Assembly (NCBI RefSeq): GCF_004795105.1
Contig: NZ_SSBL01000008.1
Coordinates: 62,001-126,000, forward strand
Length of the DNA: 64,000 nucleotides
DNA from: Streptomyces sp. A0642
GTDB lineage: Bacteria > Actinomycetota > Actinomycetes > Streptomycetales > Streptomycetaceae
Direction of reading: 5' to 3'
A program made the translations under genes and the position numbers. Positions 1 through 8,892 of the stretch are shown here, one piece after another (positions within the stretch are counted from its first letter, which is position 1; each line of letters starts with the position of its first letter). The notes beneath the pieces are model-generated. The model was not told the DNA's origin. It searched no databases and saw nothing but the letters and a program-made list of their open reading frames with translations.

Positions 1-18
1 GCCCCTGACTGCACGAGC

Positions 19-54
19 AAGGCGCCCCATCCGAGACCCGGAGCGGGGCGCCCC
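19..54 (-). terminator. Hairpin downstream of the C39-like peptidase gene
   Basis: GGCGCCCC (21-28) pairs with GGGGCGCC (45-52) around a 16-base loop, ten bases past the peptidase stop codon. There is no clear U-run, which is usual for Streptomyces terminators. Confidence 0.55.
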
Positions 55-63
55 TTCGTGACC

Positions 64-1434
64 TTAGAGGAGGTCGAGGCCCCGCAGAACTGCCCTCTGA
101 GCTGCGGAAACGCGGACCGGCCAGAAGATGTAACAGACACCCCCCGTACCGCTTCTGACCTTGCCGTTCGCGTCGTAGCGCTTCGTACGCAGCCAGATGT
201 TCTCCCACTCGGCGCGCAGGTAGACCCGCCGCACCGCCTCATCACTCGGCGACGCCGGGTCGTTGGCGATCACATCGCCGTCCTCGGTGAAGCCGATCAC
301 CGTCATCAGGTGGCCGGACGTGCCGTAGCCCGCGCCGGTCAGTTCGGTCTTGAGGAACGACTGTGACGTGATGACCGGGATTCCGGCCCGGACCAGGGTC
401 TCCAGGTCCTCCAGCGAGCCGAGCCGGGTCACCGCGGCGTTCATGTCCTCGTACGTCGCCGCATAGGCGGCGTTGAACGGCCAGTTCCCGCAGCCCTCGT
501 ACTGATGGTCGTACGTGAAGCGCGCGGCGTGGCAGACCTGGGGGTCCTCCAGGCCCGGCTTGACCCAGGCGAGGTCCTCGGCTGTGGGCCTGCGGCCCCA
601 GTACTCGATGATCATCTGCGAGGAGGTGGGACTGCACCACGCCTCGCCGCCGTTGTCGTACTCGGGGTACTGCCCCACGTGCACGTTCTGCGAGTAGCGC
701 GGCACCGGCAACTCCCGGGCGAGGCCGGGGGCGGAAGCGGGCACGGTGAAGCGGTCGGGGATGTCCGAGGCCATCGCGCCGACGCGCCACACCGTCGGCG
801 TGAGCCGGGTGCCCGGCGTGCGGTACAGGGTCAGCCGCAGCCGGTACGAGAGCAGGCGCAGGCCGCTCGCCGCGTCGTCCACCGAGAAGGTGTCGGTCCA
901 GATGGAGCTCTTGCCGTCGGTCTGGTCGTCGACCGAGGTACGGCGGATGTCCCCGTCGCCCGCGGCCCAGCGGCCCATGACGTACCAGGGGGTCTCGGTC
1001 CCGTCCGAGTAGTCGCCCCGCAGTTCGATCTGGATCCAGGTGCCGGCGGGCGTGTCCGCGTTCCAGGAGGCGATCACCTCGGTGGCCGGGACGGTGGAGC
1101 GGTGGACCGGTGAGGTCCAGGTCGCGTAGTCCCAGGCCGCGGTGGTGCCGGTGTGCGGGTCGGTGTAGTCGGTACGCCCCAGCGGGTGTCCGATCACCAG
1201 CCCCGCGCGGCGGCCCGCGACGGCACGGGTTCCCGCGCCGGATCCGCAGCGCCACTCGGTGTACGTCGACCAGAATCGGTTGTCCACGGAGGAGGGCGCC
1301 GCCGAAGGCGCGTCGGTCCGGGTACGGGGTTGAGCAGCGGCGGAAGCGGAAGCGGCGGACGACACCGCTCCGGTGCCGGCCGCCGCCGCGATCGCGGCGG
1401 TGAGCACGGTTCTGCGTGAGGTCGGACTGGGCAT
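64..1434 (-). CDS. Secreted C39-like cysteine peptidase
   Basis: Predicted extracellular cysteine peptidase of 456 residues. The N-terminus is a twin-arginine signal (SRRTVL at residues 6-11 followed by an Ala-rich hydrophobic stretch to about 34), so folded export by Tat is expected. Residues about 45-240 form a beta-rich region I cannot assign. The C-terminal half has the C39/papain-like pattern: the probable nucleophile Cys267 in EAWCSPTSS, a His in GHLMTVIGF and an Asp in IANDPAS. It is not next to an ABC transporter or bacteriocin precursor, so the classical bacteriocin-maturation role of C39 peptidases is unlikely; a general extracellular protease fits better. It is transcribed divergently from the kinase at 1609 and ends at a hairpin. 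Confidence 0.8.
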   Translation of the reverse strand: MPSPTSRRTVLTAAIAAAAGTGAVSSAASASAAAQPRTRTDAPSAAPSSVDNRFWSTYTEWRCGSGAGTRAVAGRRAGLVIGHPLGRTDYTDPHTGTTAAWDYATWTSPVHRSTVPATEVIASWNADTPAGTWIQIELRGDYSDGTETPWYVMGRWAAGDGDIRRTSVDDQTDGKSSIWTDTFSVDDAASGLRLLSYRLRLTLYRTPGTRLTPTVWRVGAMASDIPDRFTVPASAPGLARELPVPRYSQNVHVGQYPEYDNGGEAWCSPTSSQMIIEYWGRRPTAEDLAWVKPGLEDPQVCHAARFTYDHQYEGCGNWPFNAAYAATYEDMNAAVTRLGSLEDLETLVRAGIPVITSQSFLKTELTGAGYGTSGHLMTVIGFTEDGDVIANDPASPSDEAVRRVYLRAEWENIWLRTKRYDANGKVRSGTGGVCYIFWPVRVSAAQRAVLRGLDLL

Positions 1435-1608
1435 GGGCGAGACCCCCGGTCGTCAGAGGAATGGGGCTGCGGGTGCACGACAGTGCGCCAACTATTGCGG
1501 GTCGGCCCCCGTTTCGGCCAGCGATTCGGCCCGTGCCGAAGGACCAATATGGGTCTGGACCACTGGCGTGACCTGGGGTTGCTCCGCACCGGCTCGTAGG
1601 CTGGGGCC

Positions 1609-2238
1609 ATGAACGACCTCTCGCGCCTCGTCGCACGCCTGCGCGCCCTGCCGCCGTCCTGCGGGCCGGTCCGGCTGATCGCCGTCGACGGCCACGCGGG
1701 ATCCGGCAAGAGCACCTTCGCCGCCCGGCTCGCGGCGGCGCTCGGCGACGCCCCCGTGCTGCACCTGGACGATCTGGCCACGCACGAGGAACTGTTCGGC
1801 TGGACCGGAAGGCTCCGGGACCAGGTGACCGGCCCGCTGTCGCGCGGCGAGACCGCCCGCTACGCGCCGTACGACTGGACGGCGCGCAGCTTCGGGCCCC
1901 CGCGCTCGCTGGCCGCGGCCCCGCTGGTGGTGATCGAGGGCGTCGGCGCGGGACGGCGGGACCTGCGCCCGGCTCTCGCGCACCTGCTGTGGATGGACCT
2001 GCCGGCCGCGGAGTCCTGGGAGCGGGGCCGGCGGCGCGACGGACCGGCGCTGAGCGCCTTCTGGAACGGCTGGACGGCTGCCGAGGCGGCTCATTTCTCG
2101 GCCGATCCCTCGCGCCCCTGGGCCGATGCTCTGGTACGTCAGTTGCCTGTGGGGTACGAGTGGCTGGAGGGAACTCCCGCGACAGCAGGAATGAACCATT
2201 CCGTCACTCAGTGCGACGACCCGGTGCGGCCATACTGA
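1609..2238 (+). CDS. Uridine kinase-like P-loop protein
   Basis: Small cytoplasmic ATP-binding protein of 209 residues related to the uridine/pantothenate kinase group. The Walker A motif GHAGSGKST lies at residues 28-36, followed by HLDDL, the position where uridine kinases place a substrate-binding Asp, and a Walker B-like VVIEGVGAG around residue 105. These proteins transfer phosphate from ATP to a nucleoside or similar hydroxyl; the substrate here cannot be read from sequence. The ATG gives the only start with the full P-loop. It is monocistronic, divergent from the peptidase gene and followed by a strong hairpin. Confidence 0.75.
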   Translation: MNDLSRLVARLRALPPSCGPVRLIAVDGHAGSGKSTFAARLAAALGDAPVLHLDDLATHEELFGWTGRLRDQVTGPLSRGETARYAPYDWTARSFGPPRSLAAAPLVVIEGVGAGRRDLRPALAHLLWMDLPAAESWERGRRRDGPALSAFWNGWTAAEAAHFSADPSRPWADALVRQLPVGYEWLEGTPATAGMNHSVTQCDDPVRPY

Positions 2239-2338
2239 GCAGTCGGAAAACAGACCGGAAGTGCCTCAACTCTGCTTGACCCGGGGGCGGTACAGGTCTT
2301 ACGTTCTCAATGTGCGGCTTTTCGGAGCCCCCGCAGAC

Positions 2339-2378
2339 GCGAAGCCCCCGGTTGTTCCCCCGTGATCGGGGGCTTCGC
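2339..2378. terminator. Terminator in the 2239-2598 intergenic region
   Basis: GCGAAGCCCCCG (2339-2350) and CGGGGGCTTCGC (2367-2378) form a perfect 12-bp stem with a 16-base loop about 100 bases after the kinase stop. The rest of the 360-bp gap holds no gene. TTGACC at 2276-2281 could be a -35 box, but I see no convincing -10 at the right distance. Confidence 0.7.
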
Positions 2379-2598
2379 TCTGCGCCTGGCGCCCGTTTCC
2401 GTCTTCCTCGCACCCGCTTTCGCCTACCGTGGGTAATGGCCGCCTTCGGCTTGCGGCGCCCTTAGTCGCATACTCCCTGCGCAGGTACGATGCCTCTCGG
2501 TGCGGTCAATTCCCGTCCATGGCACAGTGATTCGGCGCGCCCCGGCGGACCGGCGTGCCCGGCGGGACATCCTGGGGGCACGGTTTGTGGGGGACCTG

Positions 2599-4500
2599 AT
2601 GGACATCGGCACGCAGGGCACACAGGCCCCGGCCGACCTCGCGTGGCTGCGCGGCGTGGACGCCTACACGATGGGCGCTTATCCGCAGGCCGAGGAGGAG
2701 TTCAGAGCCGCGGTGCGGCTCGATCCCGGCATGGCGGACGCCTGGCTCGGCCTTCACGCGCTGCGGGTCGACACGACGGCGGCGCTGCTGCACATGTACC
2801 GCCACCGCGACCGGTTCGGCGACCAGCGCGGGCGTTACCGACGCACCCTCAACTCCTGGTACTGGCTCGGCTGGTGGGTACAGCCGGTCCTGGAGAGCCC
2901 GCGCGACCTGCTGCTCGCGCACGCCTCGCACTGGCTGGACGGCCGTCATGTCCCCGAACTCGACCGGGCGCTGGCGGGACTGCCGCCGGTGGACGCCGAC
3001 CCGCAGGTCCGCTTCCTGCACGCCTGCCGTTCCTACCTCGTCAAGGACTGGGACCAGCTCGTACGCCATACGGAGCAGCTGCTCGACGATCCGCTGCTGG
3101 GCATCGAAGCAGGGCTCTTCGGCGGGATGGCGCGGGTGCGGCTGGAGATGTACGGGCAGGCCGAACCCCTGCTGTCCACCGCACTCATGCGCTGCCGAAG
3201 CGAGCAGCCCCAGCGCAAGGAACTGCGCTACTGGCTGGCCCGCGCGCACGAGGGCACCGGCCGCAGCGCGGCCGCGCTGCCCCTGTACCGGGCGGTCCAC
3301 CGCATCGACCCCGCGTTCATGGACACCTCCGCGCGGCTGGCCGCGATCGCGGACTACGACGGGCTGGACGGCTCCGAGGAGGCGTCCGGCCTGGCCGCCG
3401 TCTCGCTGACCGGGCTGGGCGCGGACGGGGCGTTCGCGGAAGCCCAGCCGGACGGCGACTCGCTGCTGGGCACCGATCTGGTGGACGGCAGGGAGCTGCG
3501 GCCCGGCGGCGAGGCGCCGAACCTGCCGGGCGTCGGGGCGCCGGCGGGCGGGGCACGACAGAAGCGGGCGGCCCCCACGCCGCACCCGTTCCCGGCGGGA
3601 CCCGCCGATCCGGTGCTGCTCGCCGAGGCGCTGGCGGAGCTGGAGCGGATGGTCGGTCTGGAACCGGTGAAACGGCAGGTCAAGGCGTTGTCGGCGCAGC
3701 TGAACATGGCGAGACTGCGGTCGGGCCAGGGGTTGCCCGTACAGCCGCCGAAGCGGCATTTCGTCTTCTCGGGGCCGTCCGGGACCGGCAAGACGACGGT
3801 GGCCCGGATCCTCGGGCGGGTGTTCTACGCGCTGGGTCTGCTGGGCGGGGACCATCTGGTCGAGGCCCAGCGGGCGGACCTGGTCGGCGAGTTCCTGGGG
3901 CAGACGGCGGTCAAGGCCAACGAGCTGATCGACTCGGCACTGGGCGGGGTGCTCTTCGTCGACGAGGCGTACAGCCTCTCCAACACCGGGTACAGCAAGG
4001 GCGACGCGTACGGCGACGAAGCCCTGCAGGTCCTCCTCAAGCGCGCGGAGGACAACCGGGACCATCTCGTCGTCATCCTGGCCGGCTACCCGGAGGGCAT
4101 GGACCGGCTGCTGTCCACCAACCCCGGGCTCTCGTCCCGCTTCACCACCCGGGTGGACTTCCCCAGCTACCGCCCGCTGGAACTCACCTCCATCGGCGAA
4201 GTGCTGGCCGCGGAGAACGGGGACGCGTGGGACGAGGAGTCGCTGGAGGAGCTGCGCTCCATCAGCGGCCATGTCGTCGACCAGGGATGGCTGGACGAGC
4301 TGGGCAACGGGCGTTTCCTGCGCACGCTGTACGAGAAGAGCTGCGCCTACCGCGATCTGCGGCTCTCGGGGTACGCGACGGTGCCGACGCGGGACGATCT
4401 GGCGACGCTGCGGCTGCCGGACCTGATGCAGGCGTACGGCGAGGTGCTGTCCGGGCGGGGCCCGGTGGGGCGGGACCGGCAGGAACCGCCCGAGGTGTGA
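2599..4500 (+). CDS. CbxX/EccA-like AAA+ ATPase with helical N-terminal domain
   Basis: AAA+ ATPase of 633 residues. The first half (to about residue 280) is helical and TPR-like; an Ala/Gly/Pro-rich linker leads to a C-terminal AAA module of the CbxX/CfqX type: Walker A FSGPSGTGKTT, Walker B GGVLFVDEAYSL and an arginine-finger region SSRFTTRVDFP. This architecture is that of EccA, the cytosolic ATPase of ESX/type VII secretion. No other ESX component is nearby, so it is an orphan EccA-like protein and secretion is not implied. The ATG at 2599 is chosen because a GGGGGA ribosome-binding site lies just upstream; the frame is open to 2500, but that extension is Arg-rich and unlike the family. 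Confidence 0.8.
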   Translation: MDIGTQGTQAPADLAWLRGVDAYTMGAYPQAEEEFRAAVRLDPGMADAWLGLHALRVDTTAALLHMYRHRDRFGDQRGRYRRTLNSWYWLGWWVQPVLESPRDLLLAHASHWLDGRHVPELDRALAGLPPVDADPQVRFLHACRSYLVKDWDQLVRHTEQLLDDPLLGIEAGLFGGMARVRLEMYGQAEPLLSTALMRCRSEQPQRKELRYWLARAHEGTGRSAAALPLYRAVHRIDPAFMDTSARLAAIADYDGLDGSEEASGLAAVSLTGLGADGAFAEAQPDGDSLLGTDLVDGRELRPGGEAPNLPGVGAPAGGARQKRAAPTPHPFPAGPADPVLLAEALAELERMVGLEPVKRQVKALSAQLNMARLRSGQGLPVQPPKRHFVFSGPSGTGKTTVARILGRVFYALGLLGGDHLVEAQRADLVGEFLGQTAVKANELIDSALGGVLFVDEAYSLSNTGYSKGDAYGDEALQVLLKRAEDNRDHLVVILAGYPEGMDRLLSTNPGLSSRFTTRVDFPSYRPLELTSIGEVLAAENGDAWDEESLEELRSISGHVVDQGWLDELGNGRFLRTLYEKSCAYRDLRLSGYATVPTRDDLATLRLPDLMQAYGEVLSGRGPVGRDRQEPPEV

Positions 4501-4525
4501 GCGCCTCCTGCCGGCCCGGCCGGGC

Positions 4526-5623
4526 CTACCCGACCAGGGCGGACAGTTCGTCCGAGCCGGTCTGCCGTTCCTCGGTGCGGCGGGGCTCCGAAACCCGGTG
4601 GGCCGGGTCCCGTACCTCTCCGACCAGCATTTCCAGTACGTCCTCCATGGCCACGAGGCCCAGGACGCGGCCCGACGCGTCGGCGACCTGCGCCAGATGC
4701 GTCGCCGCGCGGCGCATCACCGTCAGGGCGTCGTCCAGGGGCAGTTCGGCCCGTACGGTCGCCATGGGGCGCCACACGTGCTGCGGGACGGCCCGCTCGC
4801 CGTCCTCCAGGTCGAGGACGTCCTTGACGTGCAGGTAGCCCATGAACGGGCCGCCGCCCTCCGCGCAGACGGGGAAGCGCGAGTAGCCGGTCCGTACGGT
4901 GAGCTCCTCGATGCGGCGCGGGGTGACGGACGGGTCCACCGTCACCAGCGACGCCCGGCGCAGCAGCACGTCGGTGACGGGCCGGCTGCCGAGTTCGAGG
5001 GCGTCCTCCAGCCGTTCCTGCGCCTCCGGCTCCAGGAGCCCGGCCTGTCCGGAGTCCTCGACGAGCCGGTTGAGCTGCTCGCTGGTGAAGACGGCCTCCA
5101 CCTCGTCCTTCGGCTCGACCCCGAAGATCCGGAGCACCAGCCGGGCGCAGGCGCCGAGCGCCGAGGTGACCGGCCGGCAGAGGCGGGCGAAGCCGACGAG
5201 GCCGGGGCTGAGCCACAGCGCCGTCTTCTCCGGGGCCGCCATGGCCAGGTTCTTCGGGACCATCTCGCCGACGACGAGGTGGAGGAAGACGACGAAGGCC
5301 AGCGCCAGCACGAAGCCGAGCGGGTGGATCATCCCCTCCGGCAGGTGCCCCGCGTGGAACACCGGCTCCAGCAGCCGGGCGACGGTGGGTTCGGCCACGG
5401 CGCCGAGGGTCAGCGAGCAGATCGTGATCCCGAACTGGGCGGCCGCCATCATCTGCGGCAGGTTCTCCAGGCCGTGCAGCACCTGGCGGGCCCGGCTCGA
5501 CCCGGCTGCCGCCAGGGGTTCGACCTGGCTGCGGCGCACCGAGACGAGGGCGAACTCCGCCCCGACGAAGAAGCCGTTCGCCAGGACGAGAAGCCCGGCG
5601 AAGACCAACTGGACCAGGCTCAT
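4526..5623 (-). CDS. CNNM/CorC-type membrane protein, short form
   Basis: Membrane protein of 365 residues in the HlyC/CorC (CNNM, formerly hemolysin-like) family, often linked to Mg2+/Co2+ homeostasis. It has the DUF21 transmembrane region (starting LVFAGLLVLANGFFVGAEFALV) over about residues 1-190 and then two CBS motifs. It stops soon after the second CBS and lacks the C-terminal transporter-associated domain present in its upstream neighbour. The ATG at 5623 overlaps the neighbour's TGA (ATGA), so the pair is translationally coupled; the frame upstream is open but duplicates the neighbour's coding DNA. Confidence 0.85.
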   Translation of the reverse strand: MSLVQLVFAGLLVLANGFFVGAEFALVSVRRSQVEPLAAAGSSRARQVLHGLENLPQMMAAAQFGITICSLTLGAVAEPTVARLLEPVFHAGHLPEGMIHPLGFVLALAFVVFLHLVVGEMVPKNLAMAAPEKTALWLSPGLVGFARLCRPVTSALGACARLVLRIFGVEPKDEVEAVFTSEQLNRLVEDSGQAGLLEPEAQERLEDALELGSRPVTDVLLRRASLVTVDPSVTPRRIEELTVRTGYSRFPVCAEGGGPFMGYLHVKDVLDLEDGERAVPQHVWRPMATVRAELPLDDALTVMRRAATHLAQVADASGRVLGLVAMEDVLEMLVGEVRDPAHRVSEPRRTEERQTGSDELSALVG

Positions 5624-6990
5624 CGTGCGGCCTCCAGAACACGGCGGGACGCCCGCGGCGCGGCGGCCGGTGCGGGTGCCTCGGCCAGGCGCACGAAGCG
5701 GACCTTCTCGGCCCGGTAGTGGCCGACCTCGCGGACGGCGATCCGCCATCCGGGCAGTTCGGCCCGGTCACCCGGGGCGGGAATCCGGCCCAGCAGGTCG
5801 GCGACCAGCCCGGCGACGGTCTCGTAGGGGCCGTCGGGGACGTCGAGGCCTATCCGGTGCAGGGTCAGCACGCGGCAGCTTCCTTCGGCGTCCCAAGCGG
5901 GCCGCCCGTCCTCGGCGGCCGCGGCGGTCAGCTCGGGGCGGTCGGCGCCTTCGGCGTCGTGCTCGTCGCGCACCTCGCCGACGAGCTCCTCGATGATGTC
6001 CTCCAGCGTGACGACTCCGGCGGTGCCGCCGTACTCGTCGACCACGACGGCGATCGGCTGCTCGTTGCGCAGCCGCTGGAGCAGCTGCTCGACGGGCAGG
6101 GTCTCGGGCACCAGCAGCGGCGGCACGGCGATCCGGCCCGCGGGGGTCCGCAGACGGTCCGGGGCGGGAACGGCCAGCGCGTCCTTGAGGTGGACCATGC
6201 CGACGACCTCGTCGATGCGCTCCCGGTAGACGGGGAAGCGGGAGAGGCCGGTGGCGCGGGTGAGGTTGAGGACGTCCGCCGCGGTCGCGGAGGACTGGAG
6301 GGCACTGACCTTCACGCGCGGCGTCATCACGTGCTGGGCGGTGAGCCCGGCGAGCGACAGGGTCCGTACGAAGAGGTCCGCGGTGTCCTGTTCGAGGGTG
6401 CCGGCCTCGGCCGAGTGCCGCGCGAGGGAGACCAGCTCCCCCGGCGTACGGGCGGACGCCAGCTCCTCGGTGGGCTCGACGCCCAGGAGCCGTACCAGCC
6501 GGTTGGCGACGGTGTTCAGCAGTCCGATCACCGGGCGGAAGACCCGGGTGAATCCCAGCTGGGGTCCGGCGACGAACCGTGCGACCTGAAGCGGCTTGGA
6601 GACCGCCCAGTTCTTCGGTACGAGTTCGCCGATGACCATCTGGACGGCTGCCGCGAGCAGCATGCCGAGGACCACGCTGATGCCGGGGACGGCGCCGCCG
6701 GGCAGGCCGGTCAGGGACAGCGGGGCGTGCAGCAGCCGGGCCAGCGCCGGCTCGGCGAGCATGCCGACCACCAGCGAGGTGATCGTGATGCCGAGCTGGG
6801 TGCCGGAGAGCTGGAAGGAGAGTTCGCGCAGGGCGTCGACGACGGTGCGGGCCCGTCGGTCGCCCTCGGCGGCGGCGCGCTCGGCGTCCGCCCGTTCCAC
6901 GGTGACGAGCCCGAATTCGGCCGCCACGAAGAATCCGTTGGCGAGGATGAGGAGGAATGCCGCACCGAGAAGCAGCAGGGGGGTGGTCAT
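5620..6990 (-). CDS. CNNM/CorC-type membrane protein, full-length
   Basis: Full-length 456-residue member of the HlyC/CorC family. Order: DUF21 membrane domain from the N-terminal hydrophobic helix (LLLLGAAFLLILANGFFVAAEFGLVTVERAD) to about 200, a CBS pair about 210-330 including PIAVVVDEYGGTAGVVTLED, and a C-terminal CorC/HlyC domain (GPYETVAGLVADLLGRIP). The DEYGG motif is typical of the family. It is the first gene of a two-gene operon; two paralogues side by side suggest a heteromeric membrane complex, which is inference. Confidence 0.88.
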   Translation of the reverse strand: MTTPLLLLGAAFLLILANGFFVAAEFGLVTVERADAERAAAEGDRRARTVVDALRELSFQLSGTQLGITITSLVVGMLAEPALARLLHAPLSLTGLPGGAVPGISVVLGMLLAAAVQMVIGELVPKNWAVSKPLQVARFVAGPQLGFTRVFRPVIGLLNTVANRLVRLLGVEPTEELASARTPGELVSLARHSAEAGTLEQDTADLFVRTLSLAGLTAQHVMTPRVKVSALQSSATAADVLNLTRATGLSRFPVYRERIDEVVGMVHLKDALAVPAPDRLRTPAGRIAVPPLLVPETLPVEQLLQRLRNEQPIAVVVDEYGGTAGVVTLEDIIEELVGEVRDEHDAEGADRPELTAAAAEDGRPAWDAEGSCRVLTLHRIGLDVPDGPYETVAGLVADLLGRIPAPGDRAELPGWRIAVREVGHYRAEKVRFVRLAEAPAPAAAPRASRRVLEAAR

Positions 6991-7173
6991 GCCGCCGCCT
7001 CCACGGAAGGGGCGGCGCAGGTACTACCGGACGATCCGTCCATTGCTGGAGGGAGTCACTCCTTGGGTCGCAGGAAAGCCCCGCGGGCTCGAAGGCCTCT
7101 GGTGCGGGGCGGGGCGCACAGGGCGCCACCGCCCTCCAGAGTAATCAACGAGCGGCCCGTCGGGGCAGGGGGC

Positions 7174-7626
7174 TCAGCGGTTGTCCGTGCCGGTGCCGTG
7201 GTTCTCGGCGAGGGCGCGGAGCGTGCGGGCGTCGCGGATGGCGTGTTCCCTGGCGATTCCGGGCTGGATGCCGAGGGCGGGCATGCTGGTCCCGTCGCTG
7301 AGGTCGAGGAAGACCCACGGGTCGCCGACGCGCAGGTTGACGCGCACGATCTCCGCCCAGGACAGCCGCCGGGTACGGGTGATGTTGACCACGGTCACCC
7401 CGCTGTCGTCCGCCACGATCTTGGGGCGGCTGAGCAGTGCCAGGACACCGAAGAAGAGCAGCGCCGTGAAGACGAAGCTGACCCTCTCTCCCCCGCTGAG
7501 CTGTTCCAGGGTGAACGCGACGACGGTGATGACGGCGAACATCGCCGCCCCGACGCTCAGCAGGACCACCCGGGTGAGGGTGGGCCGGAAGGTGACCGGA
7601 AGGGCGGGCAGTGCAGGGGCTGGCAT
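7174..7626 (-). CDS. PH-like domain membrane protein downstream of hisG
   Basis: Small membrane protein of 150 residues. Two hydrophobic helices (about residues 15-35 and 48-65) precede a soluble beta-rich domain of the bacterial PH-like type (IVADDSGVTVVNITRTRRLSWAEIVRV), which in relatives packs against the membrane. No catalytic motif is visible. The ATG at 7626 has GGAAGAAG eight bases upstream and sits 22 bases after the hisG stop, so it is probably cotranscribed with hisG, but no functional link to histidine synthesis is evident. Confidence 0.75.
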   Translation of the reverse strand: MPAPALPALPVTFRPTLTRVVLLSVGAAMFAVITVVAFTLEQLSGGERVSFVFTALLFFGVLALLSRPKIVADDSGVTVVNITRTRRLSWAEIVRVNLRVGDPWVFLDLSDGTSMPALGIQPGIAREHAIRDARTLRALAENHGTGTDNR

Positions 7627-7648
7627 GGTCTTCTTCCGTCTCCCGCCG

Positions 7649-8497
7649 TCAGAGGCGGCAGGCGTGGATGGCCGTGGTGAGGATGGCGCGGGCGCCGAGG
7701 TCGTACAGGTCGTCCATGATCCGCTGCGCCTCCTTCGAGGCGACCATGGAACGGACGGCGACCCAGCCCTCGTGGTGCAGCGGGGAGATGGTCGGCGACT
7801 CCAGGCCCGGGGTGAGGGCGACGGCACGTTCCAGGTGCTCGACGCGGCAGTCGTAGTCCATCATCACGTAGCTGCGGGCCACCAGGACGCCCTGCAGACG
7901 ACGCAGGAACTGCTGGACCTTCGGGTCGTCGGCGGGGGCGCCGCTGCGGCGGATGACGACCGCTTCCGACTTCATGATCGGCTCGCCGATGACTTCGAGT
8001 CCGGCGTTGCGCAGGCTGGTGCCGGTCTCGACGACGTCGGCGATGATCTGGGCGACGCCCAGCTCGATGGCGGTCTCCACGGCTCCGTCGAGGTGGACCA
8101 CGGAGGCGTTGACGCCGGTGTCGGCGAGGTGCTTGGCGACGATGCCCTCGTAGGAGGTGGCGATCGTCATGCCGTCGAAGTCCTGCGGGCCGGCGGCGAT
8201 GCCGGGCTTGGTGGCGTAGCGGAACGTGGAGCGGGCGAAGCCGAGCTGGAGGATCTCCTCGGCATCGGCACCGGAGTCCAGCAGCAGGTCGCGGCCGGTG
8301 ATGCCGATGTCGAGGCGGCCCGAGCTGACGTAGATCGCGATGTCGCGCGGCCGCAGGTAGAAGAACTCGACCTGGTTGTCGGGGTCGACGAGGACGAGTT
8401 CCTTGGACTCCTTGCGCTGCTTGTAGCCCGCCTCATGGAGCATCGCCATCGCCGGCCCGGAGATAGCACCCTTGTTGGGGACGGCGATGCGCAGCAT
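7649..8497 (-). CDS. hisG: ATP phosphoribosyltransferase, long form
   Basis: First enzyme of histidine biosynthesis, joining ATP and PRPP. The 282-residue length and the C-terminal regulatory extension mark the long, self-sufficient form that needs no HisZ. The N-terminus (MLRIAVPNKGAISGPA) and the segment GRLDIGITGRDLL are characteristic; the PRPP-binding loop region reads ADVVETGTSLRNAGLE. The C-terminal ACT-like domain normally binds the feedback inhibitor histidine. It follows hisE, so steps 1 and 2 of the pathway are adjacent. Confidence 0.97.
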   Translation of the reverse strand: MLRIAVPNKGAISGPAMAMLHEAGYKQRKESKELVLVDPDNQVEFFYLRPRDIAIYVSSGRLDIGITGRDLLLDSGADAEEILQLGFARSTFRYATKPGIAAGPQDFDGMTIATSYEGIVAKHLADTGVNASVVHLDGAVETAIELGVAQIIADVVETGTSLRNAGLEVIGEPIMKSEAVVIRRSGAPADDPKVQQFLRRLQGVLVARSYVMMDYDCRVEHLERAVALTPGLESPTISPLHHEGWVAVRSMVASKEAQRIMDDLYDLGARAILTTAIHACRL

Positions 8498-8584
8498 GAG
8501 GTCGGGTTTCCTTTGCGAAAGGGGCGGCTGGAACGTGCGGACGGGCGCGGAGGTCGTGCTCAGGGGCGGGCGCGGGTGCCGTGC

Positions 8585-8857
8585 TCAGAGATGGGCGTAG
8601 ACGTCGTCGAGGGAGATTCCGCGCGCGACCATCATCACCTGGACGTGGTACAGCAGTTGCGAGATCTCCTCGGCGGCCGCGTCCTTGCTCTCGTGCTCGG
8701 CGGCCATCCAGACCTCGGCGGCCTCCTCGACGACCTTCTTGCCGATGGCATGCACGCCCTTGTCCACCAGTTCGGCGGTACGGGAGGTGGAGGGGTCGCC
8801 GTTGGCGGCCTTGAGCTGCAGCTCGGCGAAGAGCTCTTCGAAGGTTTTGTTCGCCAT
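8585..8857 (-). CDS. hisE: Phosphoribosyl-ATP pyrophosphatase
   Basis: Second step of histidine biosynthesis, hydrolysing phosphoribosyl-ATP to phosphoribosyl-AMP. It is a 90-residue stand-alone HisE, the usual form in actinobacteria (no HisI fusion). The all-alpha NTP-pyrophosphatase motif is present: KKVVEEAAEVWMAA supplies the acidic metal ligands, and AEEISQLLYHVQVMM the second set. The ATG at 8857 has AAGGA six bases upstream. It lies 35 bases after ribH and 87 before hisG. Confidence 0.96.
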   Translation of the reverse strand: MANKTFEELFAELQLKAANGDPSTSRTAELVDKGVHAIGKKVVEEAAEVWMAAEHESKDAAAEEISQLLYHVQVMMVARGISLDDVYAHL

Positions 8858-8892
8858 GATGTCCTTAAGAATAAGGGGTCCCGGACGCGCAC

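Noticed and set aside
2599..4500. Type VII secretion locus
   Set aside because: Only an EccA-like ATPase is present; no WXG100 substrates or membrane components are in the window.
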